From: Telmatospirillum sp. J64-1
GTDB lineage: Bacteria > Pseudomonadota > Alphaproteobacteria > Rhodospirillales > Magnetospirillaceae
Assembly (NCBI RefSeq): GCF_006980715.1
Contig: NZ_SBHN01000001.1
Span: 124,001 to 188,000, forward strand
Length of the DNA stretch: 64,000 nucleotides
Reading direction: 5' to 3'
Shown: positions 17,497 through 26,404 of the stretch, in pieces
Layout of the letters: each line of letters opens with the position of its first letter
Numbering within the stretch: position 1 is the stretch's first letter
The notes under the pieces: generated by a model
Databases searched by the model: none
What the model was told of the DNA's origin: nothing
What the model saw: only the letters and a program-made list of their open reading frames with translations
Translations under genes and position numbers: made by a program

Positions 17497-18417
17497 ATGC
17501 CCAATCCTCTCCAGCCGCCGGAACTGACGCCGCGCCATTTGCGCTATTTCGTGGCGACAGCGGAATGTGGCAGCACGGCCGCCGCCGGGCGTGCGCTCAA
17601 TGTGTCGCAGCCTTCCGTCTCGGCGGGCATCCTTGCCCTGGAAGCCGCCTGGGGCCGCCCGCTATTCGCGCGTCATGCGGGGAGGGGGCTGCAATTGACG
17701 GCTTTTGGCCGGGATATGCTGGCCGAGGCACGGGCCGCCTTGGCGGCTTTTGCGGCATTGGGCATGCCCGACGGGGGACAATCGGGGGCGGGACGTCTGA
17801 CGGCGGGCTTCTTCACGACCCTGGCTCCGGCCCATATGCCGGGGGTGCTGCGGCATCTTCGGCTTGCCCATCCCGCGCTGCAGGTGGAGGCCGCGGAGGC
17901 CGATCTCGAGGAGCTGGAAACCCGGCTGCTGGACGGCATCCTGGAAATCGCGCTGCTCTACGATGTCGGCCTTCGAGGCGGACTCGTCCTCACACCTGTC
18001 GCGGAACTGCGGCCTTATGCCTTGGTCGCCGCAGACAATCCTTTGGCCGATTGTGCCAAGGTCTCTCTCGCCGAGCTGGCGCAATTTCCCCTTGTCACGC
18101 TGGACCTGCCTCTCAGCCGCGACACGCTTCTTGGCCCCTTCCTGTCGAGAGGCCTGTCGCCGAGCATCGCCTATGTCAGCCGGTCCCTGGATGTGGTGCG
18201 CGGCATGGTGGCCCATGGACATGGGGTGACCCTGCTCTACACGCGCGCGGCTGCCGATTGCAGTTATGACGGCCGTCCCTTGCGTGCCTTGGCCCTTGCG
18301 GACGATGTGGCCCCGCAGCGCCTCGTCGTGGCCCATCCGCGCCGCAGCCCCGAGACGCCCCTGATGCAGGCTTTCACCGAAGCGGTGCGGGCCCATTTGA
18401 AGGAGGCTGGGCTATAG
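17497..18417 (+). CDS. LysR family transcriptional regulator
   Basis: 306 residues from the ATG at 17497 (MPNPLQPPELTPRHLRYF); a TTG at 17476 in frame would add seven residues and fall against the inverted repeat, so it is less likely. The HTH is at about residues 10-70 (LRYFVATAECGSTAAAGRALNVSQPSVSAGILALE). It shares orientation with the CoA-transferase / acyl-CoA dehydrogenase pair that follows and probably controls that pair. Its stop codon lies within a hairpin at 18411-18431. Confidence 0.88.
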   Translation: MPNPLQPPELTPRHLRYFVATAECGSTAAAGRALNVSQPSVSAGILALEAAWGRPLFARHAGRGLQLTAFGRDMLAEARAALAAFAALGMPDGGQSGAGRLTAGFFTTLAPAHMPGVLRHLRLAHPALQVEAAEADLEELETRLLDGILEIALLYDVGLRGGLVLTPVAELRPYALVAADNPLADCAKVSLAELAQFPLVTLDLPLSRDTLLGPFLSRGLSPSIAYVSRSLDVVRGMVAHGHGVTLLYTRAAADCSYDGRPLRALALADDVAPQRLVVAHPRRSPETPLMQAFTEAVRAHLKEAGL

Positions 18418-18435
18418 GTTCATCCTATAGCTTTT
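18411..18435 (+). terminator. Hairpin overlapping the lysR stop codon
   Basis: Perfect 8-bp stem GCTATAGG / CCTATAGC with a 5-nt loop followed by TTTTA. It contains the lysR TAG stop. The short stem makes it a weak terminator; it may instead be an operator, since its outer GCTAT/ATAGC matches the 17443 repeat. Confidence 0.45.
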
Positions 18436-18509
18436 ATCGGGATGTATTTTTTCTTCCTGTGGCCGGGCCTCTGTAGGCTGGGGATATCTGCAGTGAAGAG
18501 GATGCCCCG

Positions 18510-19703
18510 ATGCCTGTCGCCGCGCCGCTTTCCGATATCCGGATTCTCGATTTTTCACGGGTCCTCGCCGGACCGTATTGCACTGCTCTTCTGGCCGATC
18601 TGGGGGCGGAAGTCATCAAGGTGGAACCCCCGGGCGGGGACGATTACCGCCATGTCGGCCCCTTCAAGGAGGGGGAAAGTGCGCTCTTCCTGCTGGTCAA
18701 CCGGGGAAAGCGCAGCATCCGGTTGGACCTGAAGACTCCGGATGGTTTGCGGATCGCGCAGGACCTTGCCGCGAAGGCCGATGTGGTCGTGGAAAATTTC
18801 CGGCCCGGCGTCGCGCAACGGCTGGGCATCGATTATCCCACCCTGGCCGCGCGGAACCCTTCCCTCGTCTATGCCAGCATCTCGGGCTTCGGCCAGGACG
18901 GCCCCATGAGCCGCGCGCCGGCCTATGACATCATCGCCCAGGCCCTGTCCGGCATCATGTCGGTCACGGGTGACCCGGAGGGACCGCCGACCTTGATCGG
19001 CGAGCCGGTGGCGGATCTGGCCGCTGGGCTTTTTGCCAGTTGGGGCATTCTTGCCGCCTTGGTGGAGCGGGGGAAGACCGGGCGCGGCCGTCATCTGGAC
19101 ATCGCCTTGCTGGACAGCCTGTTCAGCCTGCTGCCGACTGCTTTGTGCCAAAGCCTCTACACGGACCGCGCGCCGCAACGTGTCGGAAACCGCCATCCCT
19201 TGTCGGCGCCTTTCGGCGTTTTCGCGACGGCGGACGGCCATGTCGCGATCGCCGTGCTGAATGACCGTCTCTTCGCAGCCTTGGCCCATGTGGTAGAGCA
19301 GCCGGATCTGGTGACGGATCCGCGTTACGGCAGCGATAGCGACCGCGTCGCTCATGAAGCCGATTTGCGGGCTTCCATTGAGACATGGACGCGCCGGCGC
19401 AGCAGTGAAGCGGTGGTGGATGCATTAGGGAAGGCGGGCGTTCCCGTGGCACCCCTTTGGACCGTTCCGCAAGCCTTGGATTCCCAGCATGTCCGGCATC
19501 GGGGCCTGATCCATCCTGTCCAGCATCATGGCTTGGGCGAGATACCGGTTCCCCGGCAGCCGGTGCGGTTCGACGATGCCCCGACCGCCTGCGTCACCAC
19601 CGGTGCTCCGGGCCTGGGAGCCGATACCCGGGACATTCTTCACCGCGATCTCGGCCTGGACGAGAAGACGCTGGACGATCTCGCGGCCCGCGACGTGATC
19701 TGA
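18510..19703 (+). CDS. Class III CoA-transferase (CaiB/BaiF family)
   Basis: 397 residues. Family landmarks: GAEVIKVEPPGGDDYR, VENFRPGVAQRLGIDY and GFGQDGP, with the catalytic Asp at D169 in IGEPVADLAAG. It is followed after 21 nt by an acyl-CoA dehydrogenase gene, so it likely activates an acid whose CoA ester is then desaturated. It is clearly different from the other two class III transferases in the window (14432 and 26405), so these are separate functions rather than recent duplicates. The specific acid is unknown; a dicarboxylate is a common case for such pairs. Confidence 0.92.
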   Translation: MPVAAPLSDIRILDFSRVLAGPYCTALLADLGAEVIKVEPPGGDDYRHVGPFKEGESALFLLVNRGKRSIRLDLKTPDGLRIAQDLAAKADVVVENFRPGVAQRLGIDYPTLAARNPSLVYASISGFGQDGPMSRAPAYDIIAQALSGIMSVTGDPEGPPTLIGEPVADLAAGLFASWGILAALVERGKTGRGRHLDIALLDSLFSLLPTALCQSLYTDRAPQRVGNRHPLSAPFGVFATADGHVAIAVLNDRLFAALAHVVEQPDLVTDPRYGSDSDRVAHEADLRASIETWTRRRSSEAVVDALGKAGVPVAPLWTVPQALDSQHVRHRGLIHPVQHHGLGEIPVPRQPVRFDDAPTACVTTGAPGLGADTRDILHRDLGLDEKTLDDLAARDVI

Positions 19704-19724
19704 TCGAGCTTCAGGAGGATGAGC

Positions 19725-20864
19725 ATGGACTTCAGTTTCAGCGAGGACGACGTCCTTCTTCATGATTCGGTTCGCCGTTTCGCCCAGGCGGAACTCAAGC
19801 CCGTGGCGGCGGAGATCGATGCCTCGGGACGGTCGGCGACACGGCATCGTGCGGGTTTGGCGGAACTCGGCATTTTCGGACTGAACATTCCTGAAGAGGA
19901 AGGCGGCCCGGGCGTGTCGGCCATCGGCCTGTTCCGCGCCGTCGAGGCCATTGCCGAGGCCTGTGCCTCGACGGCGTCAATGGTGACGGCCCATTACCTT
20001 GCGACCGACAGCATTCTGCTCGGTGCCGATCCTGATCTCAGACGGACGATCCTGCCCCGGGCAATCACGGGTGAAGCCCTCGGCGCCTTTGCCCTGACCG
20101 AGCCTCGCGCAGGTTCCAATCCCGCCGATATGCGTACACGCGCGATCCGTGAAGGAGACGGATACCGGCTGACCGGGGTGAAGCATTTCATCTCGAATGC
20201 CGGAGAAGCCGATTTCATCGTCGTCTATGCCATCACCGATCCGAGCGCCGGTCATCGGGGGATCAGCGCCTTCGTCCTCGACAAGTCGACGCCGGGCATC
20301 GAAGTCGGTCCTCCGGAAAACACCATGGGCATTCGGGGCGGCCATGTCTTCGAAGTGGCTTTGGATTGCTTCGTGCCCGCCGCCCGGCGCATCGGTGCAG
20401 AAGGGACGGGCTTTCGCACGGCCATGAAGGTGCTCGACAATGGCCGTGTCGAAGTGGCGGCACAATGCATCGGCATTGCACAGGCCGCCCTTGACGCCGC
20501 CGTGGACTGGGCCAAACAGCGCGAGGTCGGGGGGCATCCCATCGCTGAATTCCAGGGGCTGCAATGGATGATCGCGGATATGGCGACCGAGCTGGATGCG
20601 GCGCGTCTCCTCGGCTACCGCGCCGCCTGGAAGCGCCATAAGGGGGAAAGGTTCAGCCGGGATTCCTCGATGGCCAAGCTGTTCGCTTCCGAGGCGGCCT
20701 CGCGTATCGCCGATGCGGCGCTGCAAATCCATGGCGGCTATGGATATACGAGAGACATGCCGCTGGAACGCTATGTCCGCGATGCCCGCATCATGCGCAT
20801 CTACGAAGGCTCCTCGGAAATCCAGCGGAACATCATTGCGAGAATGGTTCTCGAGGAGAGATAA
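19725..20864 (+). CDS. Acyl-CoA dehydrogenase
   Basis: 379 residues. The ATG at 19725 (MDFSFSEDD) sits 6 nt after AGGAGG; an ATG at 19719 is less well spaced. The fold is complete: N-terminal helical domain, FALTEPRAGSN (FAD loop, about residue 120), HFISNAGEAD, and at the C-terminus RIYEGSSEIQR with the catalytic base E361. It desaturates an acyl-CoA at the alpha-beta bond and passes electrons to ETF. The partner CoA-transferase gene is just upstream. It converges with lacI, with 17 nt between the stops. Confidence 0.93.
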   Translation: MDFSFSEDDVLLHDSVRRFAQAELKPVAAEIDASGRSATRHRAGLAELGIFGLNIPEEEGGPGVSAIGLFRAVEAIAEACASTASMVTAHYLATDSILLGADPDLRRTILPRAITGEALGAFALTEPRAGSNPADMRTRAIREGDGYRLTGVKHFISNAGEADFIVVYAITDPSAGHRGISAFVLDKSTPGIEVGPPENTMGIRGGHVFEVALDCFVPAARRIGAEGTGFRTAMKVLDNGRVEVAAQCIGIAQAALDAAVDWAKQREVGGHPIAEFQGLQWMIADMATELDAARLLGYRAAWKRHKGERFSRDSSMAKLFASEAASRIADAALQIHGGYGYTRDMPLERYVRDARIMRIYEGSSEIQRNIIARMVLEER

Positions 20865-20881
20865 CGCGAGGGGTAAAGAGG

Positions 20882-21898
20882 CTAAACCTCGGGGATGTTT
20901 TCCTTGAAGACCGCCTGGACGCGGATTGAAGCGGCCCGCCAACCCTCGCCCTTCACGCTTCGGATCAGTTGCGCGAGAACCTCCCGGGCCTGGACCCGGG
21001 GGTTCTGGTCGATGACCACGTCCATCGTGCCATTCAGCAGATAGGCCTTGGTGTATTCGGTCAGGTCGTGACCGACGAAAACGATCGTTTCCGCTTTTCC
21101 GGATTCTTCGAGGGCGCGGGCAATGCCGCGATTGCCCGCGCCGATATTGTAGATGGCGCCGATATCGTCGTGGCGTTCGAGCATCGCCTTGGCCGCCGCA
21201 TAGGCGCGGCTCTCTTCGTCGCGGACTTCCGTCGATTCGAGGATCCTGATCTCGGGGAATTCTTCCGTCAGCACATGGCGGAAGCCCATTTCCCGTTCTT
21301 CGTGGCCGCGATAGGAGAACGACCCCGCGAACATCGCCACGTGATGGCGTCCGGGGCCGAGCAGGCGGCCCACCAGATAGCCCGCCAGCCGTCCGGCCGA
21401 ACGGTTGTCGATCCCGATATAGCCGACACGGGGGACATGGTGGATATCCGACACCAGGGTCAGAACGGGGCTGCCGCGCTGGCTGAGCGCGCGCACCGCC
21501 TCGCGCACCGTCGGATGATCGATGGCGACGATAGCCACGCCTTGATCCGGGGCCCCGAATTCGGCCAGCTTGGCGGCCAGGGAATCGGGATTGAAGCCTT
21601 CGATGGAATGCACCCGGACCGTTGCTCCGGAAAGAAGGGCCGCGCTCGTTTCGATATGGTGGCGCAATTCGCGGATGAAGCTGTTGGTTCCGGCAGGCAG
21701 GACGATCTCGATCCGCACCTCCGCGCGGACGGGCAGGGCCGGTTCCGTTTCACCGAAATAGCCCAGCCGCGCCGCGGCGGCACGGACCGCGGCCTGGGTC
21801 TTGGCACGCACGCCGGGGCGGTTGTTGAGAACCCGGTCCACCGTCGCACTCGAAACGCCTGCTTCCCGCGCGATATCGGTCAGTCGTGCCCGCACCAT
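20882..21898 (-). CDS. LacI family transcriptional regulator
   Basis: 338 residues from the ATG at 21898 (MVRARLTDIAREAGVSSATVDRVLN), where the LacI helix-turn-helix begins; the frame remains open to 22309 but that extension has no family resemblance. A type I periplasmic-binding-like effector domain follows (VGYIGIDNRSAGRLAGYLVGRLL in the middle). It is divergent from the eight-gene sugar/CoA operon at 22303 and most likely represses it until a sugar or sugar acid binds. Related 11-mers at 21922, 22158 and 22200 are operator candidates. Confidence 0.9.
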   Translation of the reverse strand: MVRARLTDIAREAGVSSATVDRVLNNRPGVRAKTQAAVRAAAARLGYFGETEPALPVRAEVRIEIVLPAGTNSFIRELRHHIETSAALLSGATVRVHSIEGFNPDSLAAKLAEFGAPDQGVAIVAIDHPTVREAVRALSQRGSPVLTLVSDIHHVPRVGYIGIDNRSAGRLAGYLVGRLLGPGRHHVAMFAGSFSYRGHEEREMGFRHVLTEEFPEIRILESTEVRDEESRAYAAAKAMLERHDDIGAIYNIGAGNRGIARALEESGKAETIVFVGHDLTEYTKAYLLNGTMDVVIDQNPRVQAREVLAQLIRSVKGEGWRAASIRVQAVFKENIPEV

Positions 21899-22302
21899 AT
21901 GCCTTCTGCCCCTGATGTAAATTGATGTCTTCTTAGCATCCTTTTTGCGATGCGGGAAGGCCGCAATGGCAGAGGCAGCAGGAGGTGGGAAAGGGGTGAT
22001 GAGAAGGCTATCCGCCTGAATTTTCCGGAAAGATGGGGCGCAAGCCAAGGGTGTAAGCCGATTCTTCTTTCGCTTGTGGCTGTGAAAATCGGAAAGGTCC
22101 TGGAATCGGGCGTCCCCGCAGTCTTTCCGGCCGAGCCAGATCTCGGAATGATGTGTTTTGACGTCTTTATGCCCTTTTATCTGCCGATAGTGATGTTGAT
22201 TGACGTATTTTGATGATGTATAAGGAGGAAAATGATGAGGCCGGGGAATGGAGCCATTGGCATCCGCAAAAACAAAGCCGGCCCTCTCACGGAGGAGGAA
22301 AC
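21899..22302. promoter_or_regulatory. Divergent control region between lacI and the sugar/CoA operon
   Basis: 404 nt without a gene. A sigma-70-like promoter TTGATT-N17-TATAAG (22196-22224) points towards the Gfo/Idh gene, with its start near 22231. Three similar 11-mers of the form TTGAyGTmTTy are seen: TTGATGTCTTC (21922-21932, near lacI), TTGACGTCTTT (22158-22168) and TTGACGTATTT (22200-22210, covering the promoter). The last two are 42 bp apart, four helical turns, which suits looping or cooperative LacI-type binding. Confidence 0.55.
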
Positions 22303-23397
22303 ATGGCAACCGGACGTTTTGCGCCCGATGTGGAGATAAGGTGCCGCGATTACGCCATCGGCTGCATCGGCGCGGGCATGATCATGGCCGAGGTTCACCT
22401 GGAGGCTTACCGCCAGGCCGGGTTCCCGGTCGCCGCGATCGCCTCGCGGACCCGGTCCAAGGCTGCGGAAGTCGCCCGCCGCTATGATATCGGGACCGTC
22501 CACGTGACGCCCGAAGACCTCTTGCAAGACCCCGCCATCGCCATTGTCGATATCGCCTATCCGCCGGATCTGCAGCCGGACCTCATTCGCAAGGCCCTGG
22601 CGCAGCCGCATGTCAAGGCGGTCCTGGCCCAGAAGCCCCTGGCCCTGACGCTGGATGAAGCGATCGCCTTGCGGGAGGAGGCGAAACGGGCGGGCAAGCT
22701 TCTCTCGGTCAACCAGAACATGCGCTACGACCAATCTATGCGCGTGCTCAAGCAGATCATCGAGGGCGGTGAGTTGGGCGAGATCGTGGTTGCCCAGATC
22801 GACATGCATGCCATCCCGCACTGGCAGAGCTTCCTCGAGAAATATGACCGCCTCACGCTCGCCAATATGAGCGTCCATCACCTCGACATCCTGCGCTTCC
22901 TGTTCGGCGACCCGACCGAGATCACGACGGTGGCCCGGCCCGATCCGCGCACGAAATTCCCGCATACCGACGGCATCACCGTTTCCACGCTGTCCTTTCC
23001 ATCCGGCGTGATGGCGCTGTCCTTCGAGGACGTCTGGAGCGGCCCCCGCGAAGAGGGCTACGACGATGACATCCACATCCGCTGGCGCGTCGAAGGCACC
23101 AAGGGCGTGGCGAAGGGAACCATCGGCTGGCCCCACGGTGCGCCCTCGACCCTCACCTATGCCTCGACCCTTTCGACCAACGGCAAATGGGTGACGCCGG
23201 AATGGCAGACGATGTGGTTTCCCCATGCCTTCGTCGGTGTGATGGAGCAGCTGCAATACGCGCTGAAAACAGGCACCCCGCCGGTGCTGTCGGTCGAGGA
23301 CAATATCAAGACGATGGCCCTGGTCGAGGCCGGATACAAATCGATGGCCGAGAAAAGAACGGTCACCCTTTCCGAGATATCGATAAATAAAAACTGA
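22303..23397 (+). CDS. Gfo/Idh/MocA family oxidoreductase
   Basis: 364 residues from the ATG at 22303, which follows GGAGGAGGAAAC; the longer frame from 22210 adds unrelated sequence. The Rossmann motif GCIGAGMIMAE is at residues 20-30 and the EKP motif is QKP (Q110-K111-P112), retaining the catalytic Lys. A His pair in SVHHLDILRFLFG lies in the substrate domain. It should oxidise or reduce a sugar or sugar derivative with NAD(P). It is first of eight co-directional genes (22303-30708) separated by 2-55 nt. Confidence 0.9.
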   Translation: MATGRFAPDVEIRCRDYAIGCIGAGMIMAEVHLEAYRQAGFPVAAIASRTRSKAAEVARRYDIGTVHVTPEDLLQDPAIAIVDIAYPPDLQPDLIRKALAQPHVKAVLAQKPLALTLDEAIALREEAKRAGKLLSVNQNMRYDQSMRVLKQIIEGGELGEIVVAQIDMHAIPHWQSFLEKYDRLTLANMSVHHLDILRFLFGDPTEITTVARPDPRTKFPHTDGITVSTLSFPSGVMALSFEDVWSGPREEGYDDDIHIRWRVEGTKGVAKGTIGWPHGAPSTLTYASTLSTNGKWVTPEWQTMWFPHAFVGVMEQLQYALKTGTPPVLSVEDNIKTMALVEAGYKSMAEKRTVTLSEISINKN

Positions 23398-23434
23398 TAT
23401 CTCTTCACAATAAAAACGAGGAGGATAACGCGCC

Positions 23435-24349
23435 ATGATGCAGGTCGGCATCTTTTCGGGATACTTTCCCTATGCGCTGGAAGAGACGGCGCAGAAGATC
23501 CGGGGGCTGGGATTCAACACGGTGCAGCTGGACCTGCACTTCAAGGACATCGATCTTTCCGCCGGACAAATCACCAAGGAGAAAGCCAAAAGGGTCCGCG
23601 AGACATTCCGCGACCACGACCTGCCGATCTCCTGCATCTCGGGCTATACCAACATCATCCATCCCGATCCCGGCGAGCGTGCGCGCCGCGTCGGCTATCT
23701 CAAGGAAATCATCCGGAATGCCCGGGATTTCGGCTCGCCTTACGTGATCTCGGAAACCGGAACCTACAACACCGAAAGCGATTGGATGCACGACCATCGC
23801 AACAAGACCGAGGAAGGCTTCGAGGAATGCCGCAAGGTCATCGCCGATCTTGCGCAGGAAGCGTATGACCATGGCGCGGTGTTCCTGATCGAGACCTATG
23901 TCAACAACGTGGTCGGTTCCGTCGAGGAGACGGTCAAGATGTTTGCCCAGGTCGACCATCCCGGCCTCGGTCTTCTGATGGACCCCACCAATTACTTCGA
24001 AGCCCATAACATCGATGCGATGGACAAGGTACTGAACCAGGTCTTCGATACCTTGTCCGACAAGATCAAGATCGCGCACGCCAAGGACGTCAAACGTTCC
24101 GGCGAGGACAAGAGCGAGAAGCACGCCGATATCGGCGATGACAGCGCCAGCGAATCCCATACCTTCCGGGGCGTTGGCGAGATCGAATTGCCGGCGCCGG
24201 GCCTGGGCGAGCTCAACTACGACCTTTACCTGCGGCGGCTTGCCGAGAAGCACCCGAACATTCCCATCATCATCGAGCATCTCGACGAGAGCGATGTGCC
24301 GCGGGCCAAGAAGTTCCTCGACGGCAAGCTGCGCGCGCAGGGCCTGTGA
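23435..24349 (+). CDS. Sugar phosphate isomerase/epimerase family (xylose isomerase-like TIM barrel)
   Basis: 304 residues. The AP-endonuclease-2/xylose isomerase-like barrel is recognised from the metal ligands Glu in LIETYVNN, Asp in LMDPTNYFEAHN, His in IAHAKDV and Glu in IIEHLDES. Such enzymes isomerise or epimerise keto sugars or act on inositol and sugar-acid derivatives. A GGAGG lies ahead of the ATG at 23435. It follows the Gfo/Idh gene by 37 nt, a frequent pairing for sugar oxidation then isomerisation. The substrate is not evident. Confidence 0.88.
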   Translation: MMQVGIFSGYFPYALEETAQKIRGLGFNTVQLDLHFKDIDLSAGQITKEKAKRVRETFRDHDLPISCISGYTNIIHPDPGERARRVGYLKEIIRNARDFGSPYVISETGTYNTESDWMHDHRNKTEEGFEECRKVIADLAQEAYDHGAVFLIETYVNNVVGSVEETVKMFAQVDHPGLGLLMDPTNYFEAHNIDAMDKVLNQVFDTLSDKIKIAHAKDVKRSGEDKSEKHADIGDDSASESHTFRGVGEIELPAPGLGELNYDLYLRRLAEKHPNIPIIIEHLDESDVPRAKKFLDGKLRAQGL

Positions 24350-24404
24350 TGCGCCCGGGCTGCCGCCGCCTGCGGCAGCCCCTGGAAAGGCAAAGGGATA
24401 AAGC

Positions 24405-25586
24405 ATGCCTCAGCTTTATGGAAAGATGATGTCCCGCCGCGCGCTGGCGGAACGGTCGGGGGCGCTCAGCCAATTCGCCGGTGTGAGGCTGATGGAATTG
24501 TCGGATGGGGTCGAACGCGGCATCCGCATGCTCGAATTCCGTTCCGGCACCGGCCTGCGCTTTACCCTGCTGGTCGACCGCGCCATGGATATCGCCGATT
24601 GCGACTATCGCGGACAGGCCATCGGTTGGCATTCCCCGGCCGGGTTCCGCCATCCCGGATTGCATGAATATGAAGGCGAGGGCGGCCTGGCCTGGGCCCG
24701 TTCCTTCTCGGGCCTCATGGTGACCTGCGGACTGGATCACATCCTCTTCATGAATGATGTGCCGGCCGACAATTATGTCTACTCGCCGAAGAAAAGCGTC
24801 AGTCATTCCCTGCATGGGCGGATCGGCACCATACCCGCGAAACTGACCGGCTATGGCGAGCGCTGGGACGGCGACCGGTGCTTCCTCTGGGCCGAAGGAA
24901 TCGTGCAGCAGGCAGCGGTTTTCGGCGAGGATCTGCATCTCATCCGCCGCGTCGAGATCGAGGTCGGGACCAACGACATCCGTCTCAGCGACAGGGTGGT
25001 CAATCACGGCTTCTACAGAACCCCCCATATGTTCTGTTACCACATCAACCTGTCCTACCCGGTGCTCGACGAGGGTGCGCGTTATCTTGCGCCCATCCGG
25101 GATGTCGTCTGGGCCGCGCATGCGGGTGAGGCCTACACGGCCCAAGGCGTCGGTTATCGCACCATGCCGCCGCCCCGCCTCGATTTCCACGAACAGGTCT
25201 GGCAGCACGAACTCGCCGCCACCGACGCGGGCGAGGTGCCCGTGGCCCTGGTCAATGACCGGATCGGCCTGGGTTTCGAGGTCGTGACCCGGAAAGACCA
25301 GTTCCCCTGCCAGTTCCAATGGCAGAACTTCCAGGCCGGGCATTACGCCTTCGGCATCGAACCCGCGACCCATCACGTGCTGGGCAATCTTGCCGCACGG
25401 GAACGTGGGGAAATGATCTGGCTCGACCATGGGGAAGAGCGCAGATACGACACGGTCCTGCGCGTCCTGCCGGATGCCGGGGCCATCGCCGAGGCCGAGG
25501 CGCGCATCCGCGCGGTCTCGGACCAGCCCCGCGAGGATTATCCCGCGCCGTCCGGCAATCATCTGCCGATCAAGGGACGGGGATAG
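24405..25586 (+). CDS. DUF4432 family protein (aldose epimerase-like)
   Basis: 393 residues, matching the size of the DUF4432 / galactose mutarotase-superfold proteins. Characteristic segments are GVERGIRMLEFRSGTGLRFTLLVDRAMDIADCDYRG (described here by its LLVDRAMDIA core, about residues 55-65), HGRIGTIPA and MFCYHINLSYPVLDEG. The fold suggests sugar binding with anomer conversion or a related activity. Function in this family is not established. It stands between the isomerase and SDR genes. Confidence 0.85.
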   Translation: MPQLYGKMMSRRALAERSGALSQFAGVRLMELSDGVERGIRMLEFRSGTGLRFTLLVDRAMDIADCDYRGQAIGWHSPAGFRHPGLHEYEGEGGLAWARSFSGLMVTCGLDHILFMNDVPADNYVYSPKKSVSHSLHGRIGTIPAKLTGYGERWDGDRCFLWAEGIVQQAAVFGEDLHLIRRVEIEVGTNDIRLSDRVVNHGFYRTPHMFCYHINLSYPVLDEGARYLAPIRDVVWAAHAGEAYTAQGVGYRTMPPPRLDFHEQVWQHELAATDAGEVPVALVNDRIGLGFEVVTRKDQFPCQFQWQNFQAGHYAFGIEPATHHVLGNLAARERGEMIWLDHGEERRYDTVLRVLPDAGAIAEAEARIRAVSDQPREDYPAPSGNHLPIKGRG

Positions 25587-25589
25587 GCC

Positions 25590-26357
25590 ATGCAAGACAG
25601 TTTCGCTTCCCTCTCGGGAAAGACCATCCTCTATACCGGCGCTGCGGGCGGGCTTGGGCGGCCGACCGTGCTGAAGATGCTTGCCCAAGGCAGCAAGGTC
25701 GTCGTGCTGGATAACGATCCGGACAAGATCGCCGCCCTCACGGCCGCCGCCGAGGAAAGAGGGCTGGAAGGCTTGGTCATCGAGAAGCGGGATCTTTCCG
25801 ATCTCTCCGGCCTTGTCGAGGCGCTGGGGGAGCTTTCGGGGCGGGTCGGCGGCTTCGATGTCGTCATCAACAATGCCGCTATCTACCCGGCCAAGCCCTT
25901 CGAGGATTTCACCCTCGAGGAAATACAGCATGTCCAGCGCGTGAATGTCGATGCCGGTATCCTGTGCGTCAAGGCGGCGCTTCCGCACATGAAGCAGAAG
26001 CGCTGGGGACGGATCATCAATATTTCCTCGATCACCTTTTCCGGCGGATGGTCCAACCTGACACCCTATGTGCAGTCGAAGGGTGCGCTGATCGCACTGG
26101 CCCGGTCCTGGGCGCGGGAATTCGGCCCCCATGGCATCACGGCCAATGCCGTTTCCCCCGGCGCCTTTCCGACCGATGCCGAAAAGATCCATCCCGATCC
26201 CGAGGGCTATACGCGCTTCGTCCTCGAACACCAATCCATCAAGCGCCGTGGCACGCCCGACGATATCGCCGGCGTCCTGATGTTCCTCGCATCCGATGCG
26301 GCAGCCTTCGTCACCGGCCAGACGATCAATGTCGATGGCGGCTGGGTGATGACCTGA
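25590..26357 (+). CDS. Short-chain dehydrogenase/reductase
   Basis: 255 residues. Classical SDR motifs are complete: TGAAGGLG (residues 16-23) for NAD(P), NNAA (94-97), catalytic Ser in ISSITF (about 146-147), and YVQSK with Y160 and K164. The acidic residue after the second strand (VVLDNDPDK, D41) suggests NAD(H). It starts 3 nt after the DUF4432 gene, so the two are translationally close. It likely oxidises a secondary alcohol of a sugar or sugar acid in this pathway. Confidence 0.92.
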   Translation: MQDSFASLSGKTILYTGAAGGLGRPTVLKMLAQGSKVVVLDNDPDKIAALTAAAEERGLEGLVIEKRDLSDLSGLVEALGELSGRVGGFDVVINNAAIYPAKPFEDFTLEEIQHVQRVNVDAGILCVKAALPHMKQKRWGRIINISSITFSGGWSNLTPYVQSKGALIALARSWAREFGPHGITANAVSPGAFPTDAEKIHPDPEGYTRFVLEHQSIKRRGTPDDIAGVLMFLASDAAAFVTGQTINVDGGWVMT

Positions 26358-26404
26358 GCGTGACCTGAATATTTTGTACCGTGCCGACTGGAGGCATTAG
26401 AAAA

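Noticed and set aside
21899-22309. N-terminal extension of about 137 residues on the LacI protein
   Set aside because: The helix-turn-helix starts at the ATG at 21898, where LacI proteins normally begin; the extension resembles no domain and covers a promoter region.
24270-26234. 654-codon open frame on the minus strand opposite the DUF4432 and SDR genes
   Set aside because: It is antisense to two genes with full family motifs, has no recognisable domain and a composition typical of shadow frames in GC-rich DNA. The same holds for the long frames at 1709-3160, 4202-5809 and 35069-37051.
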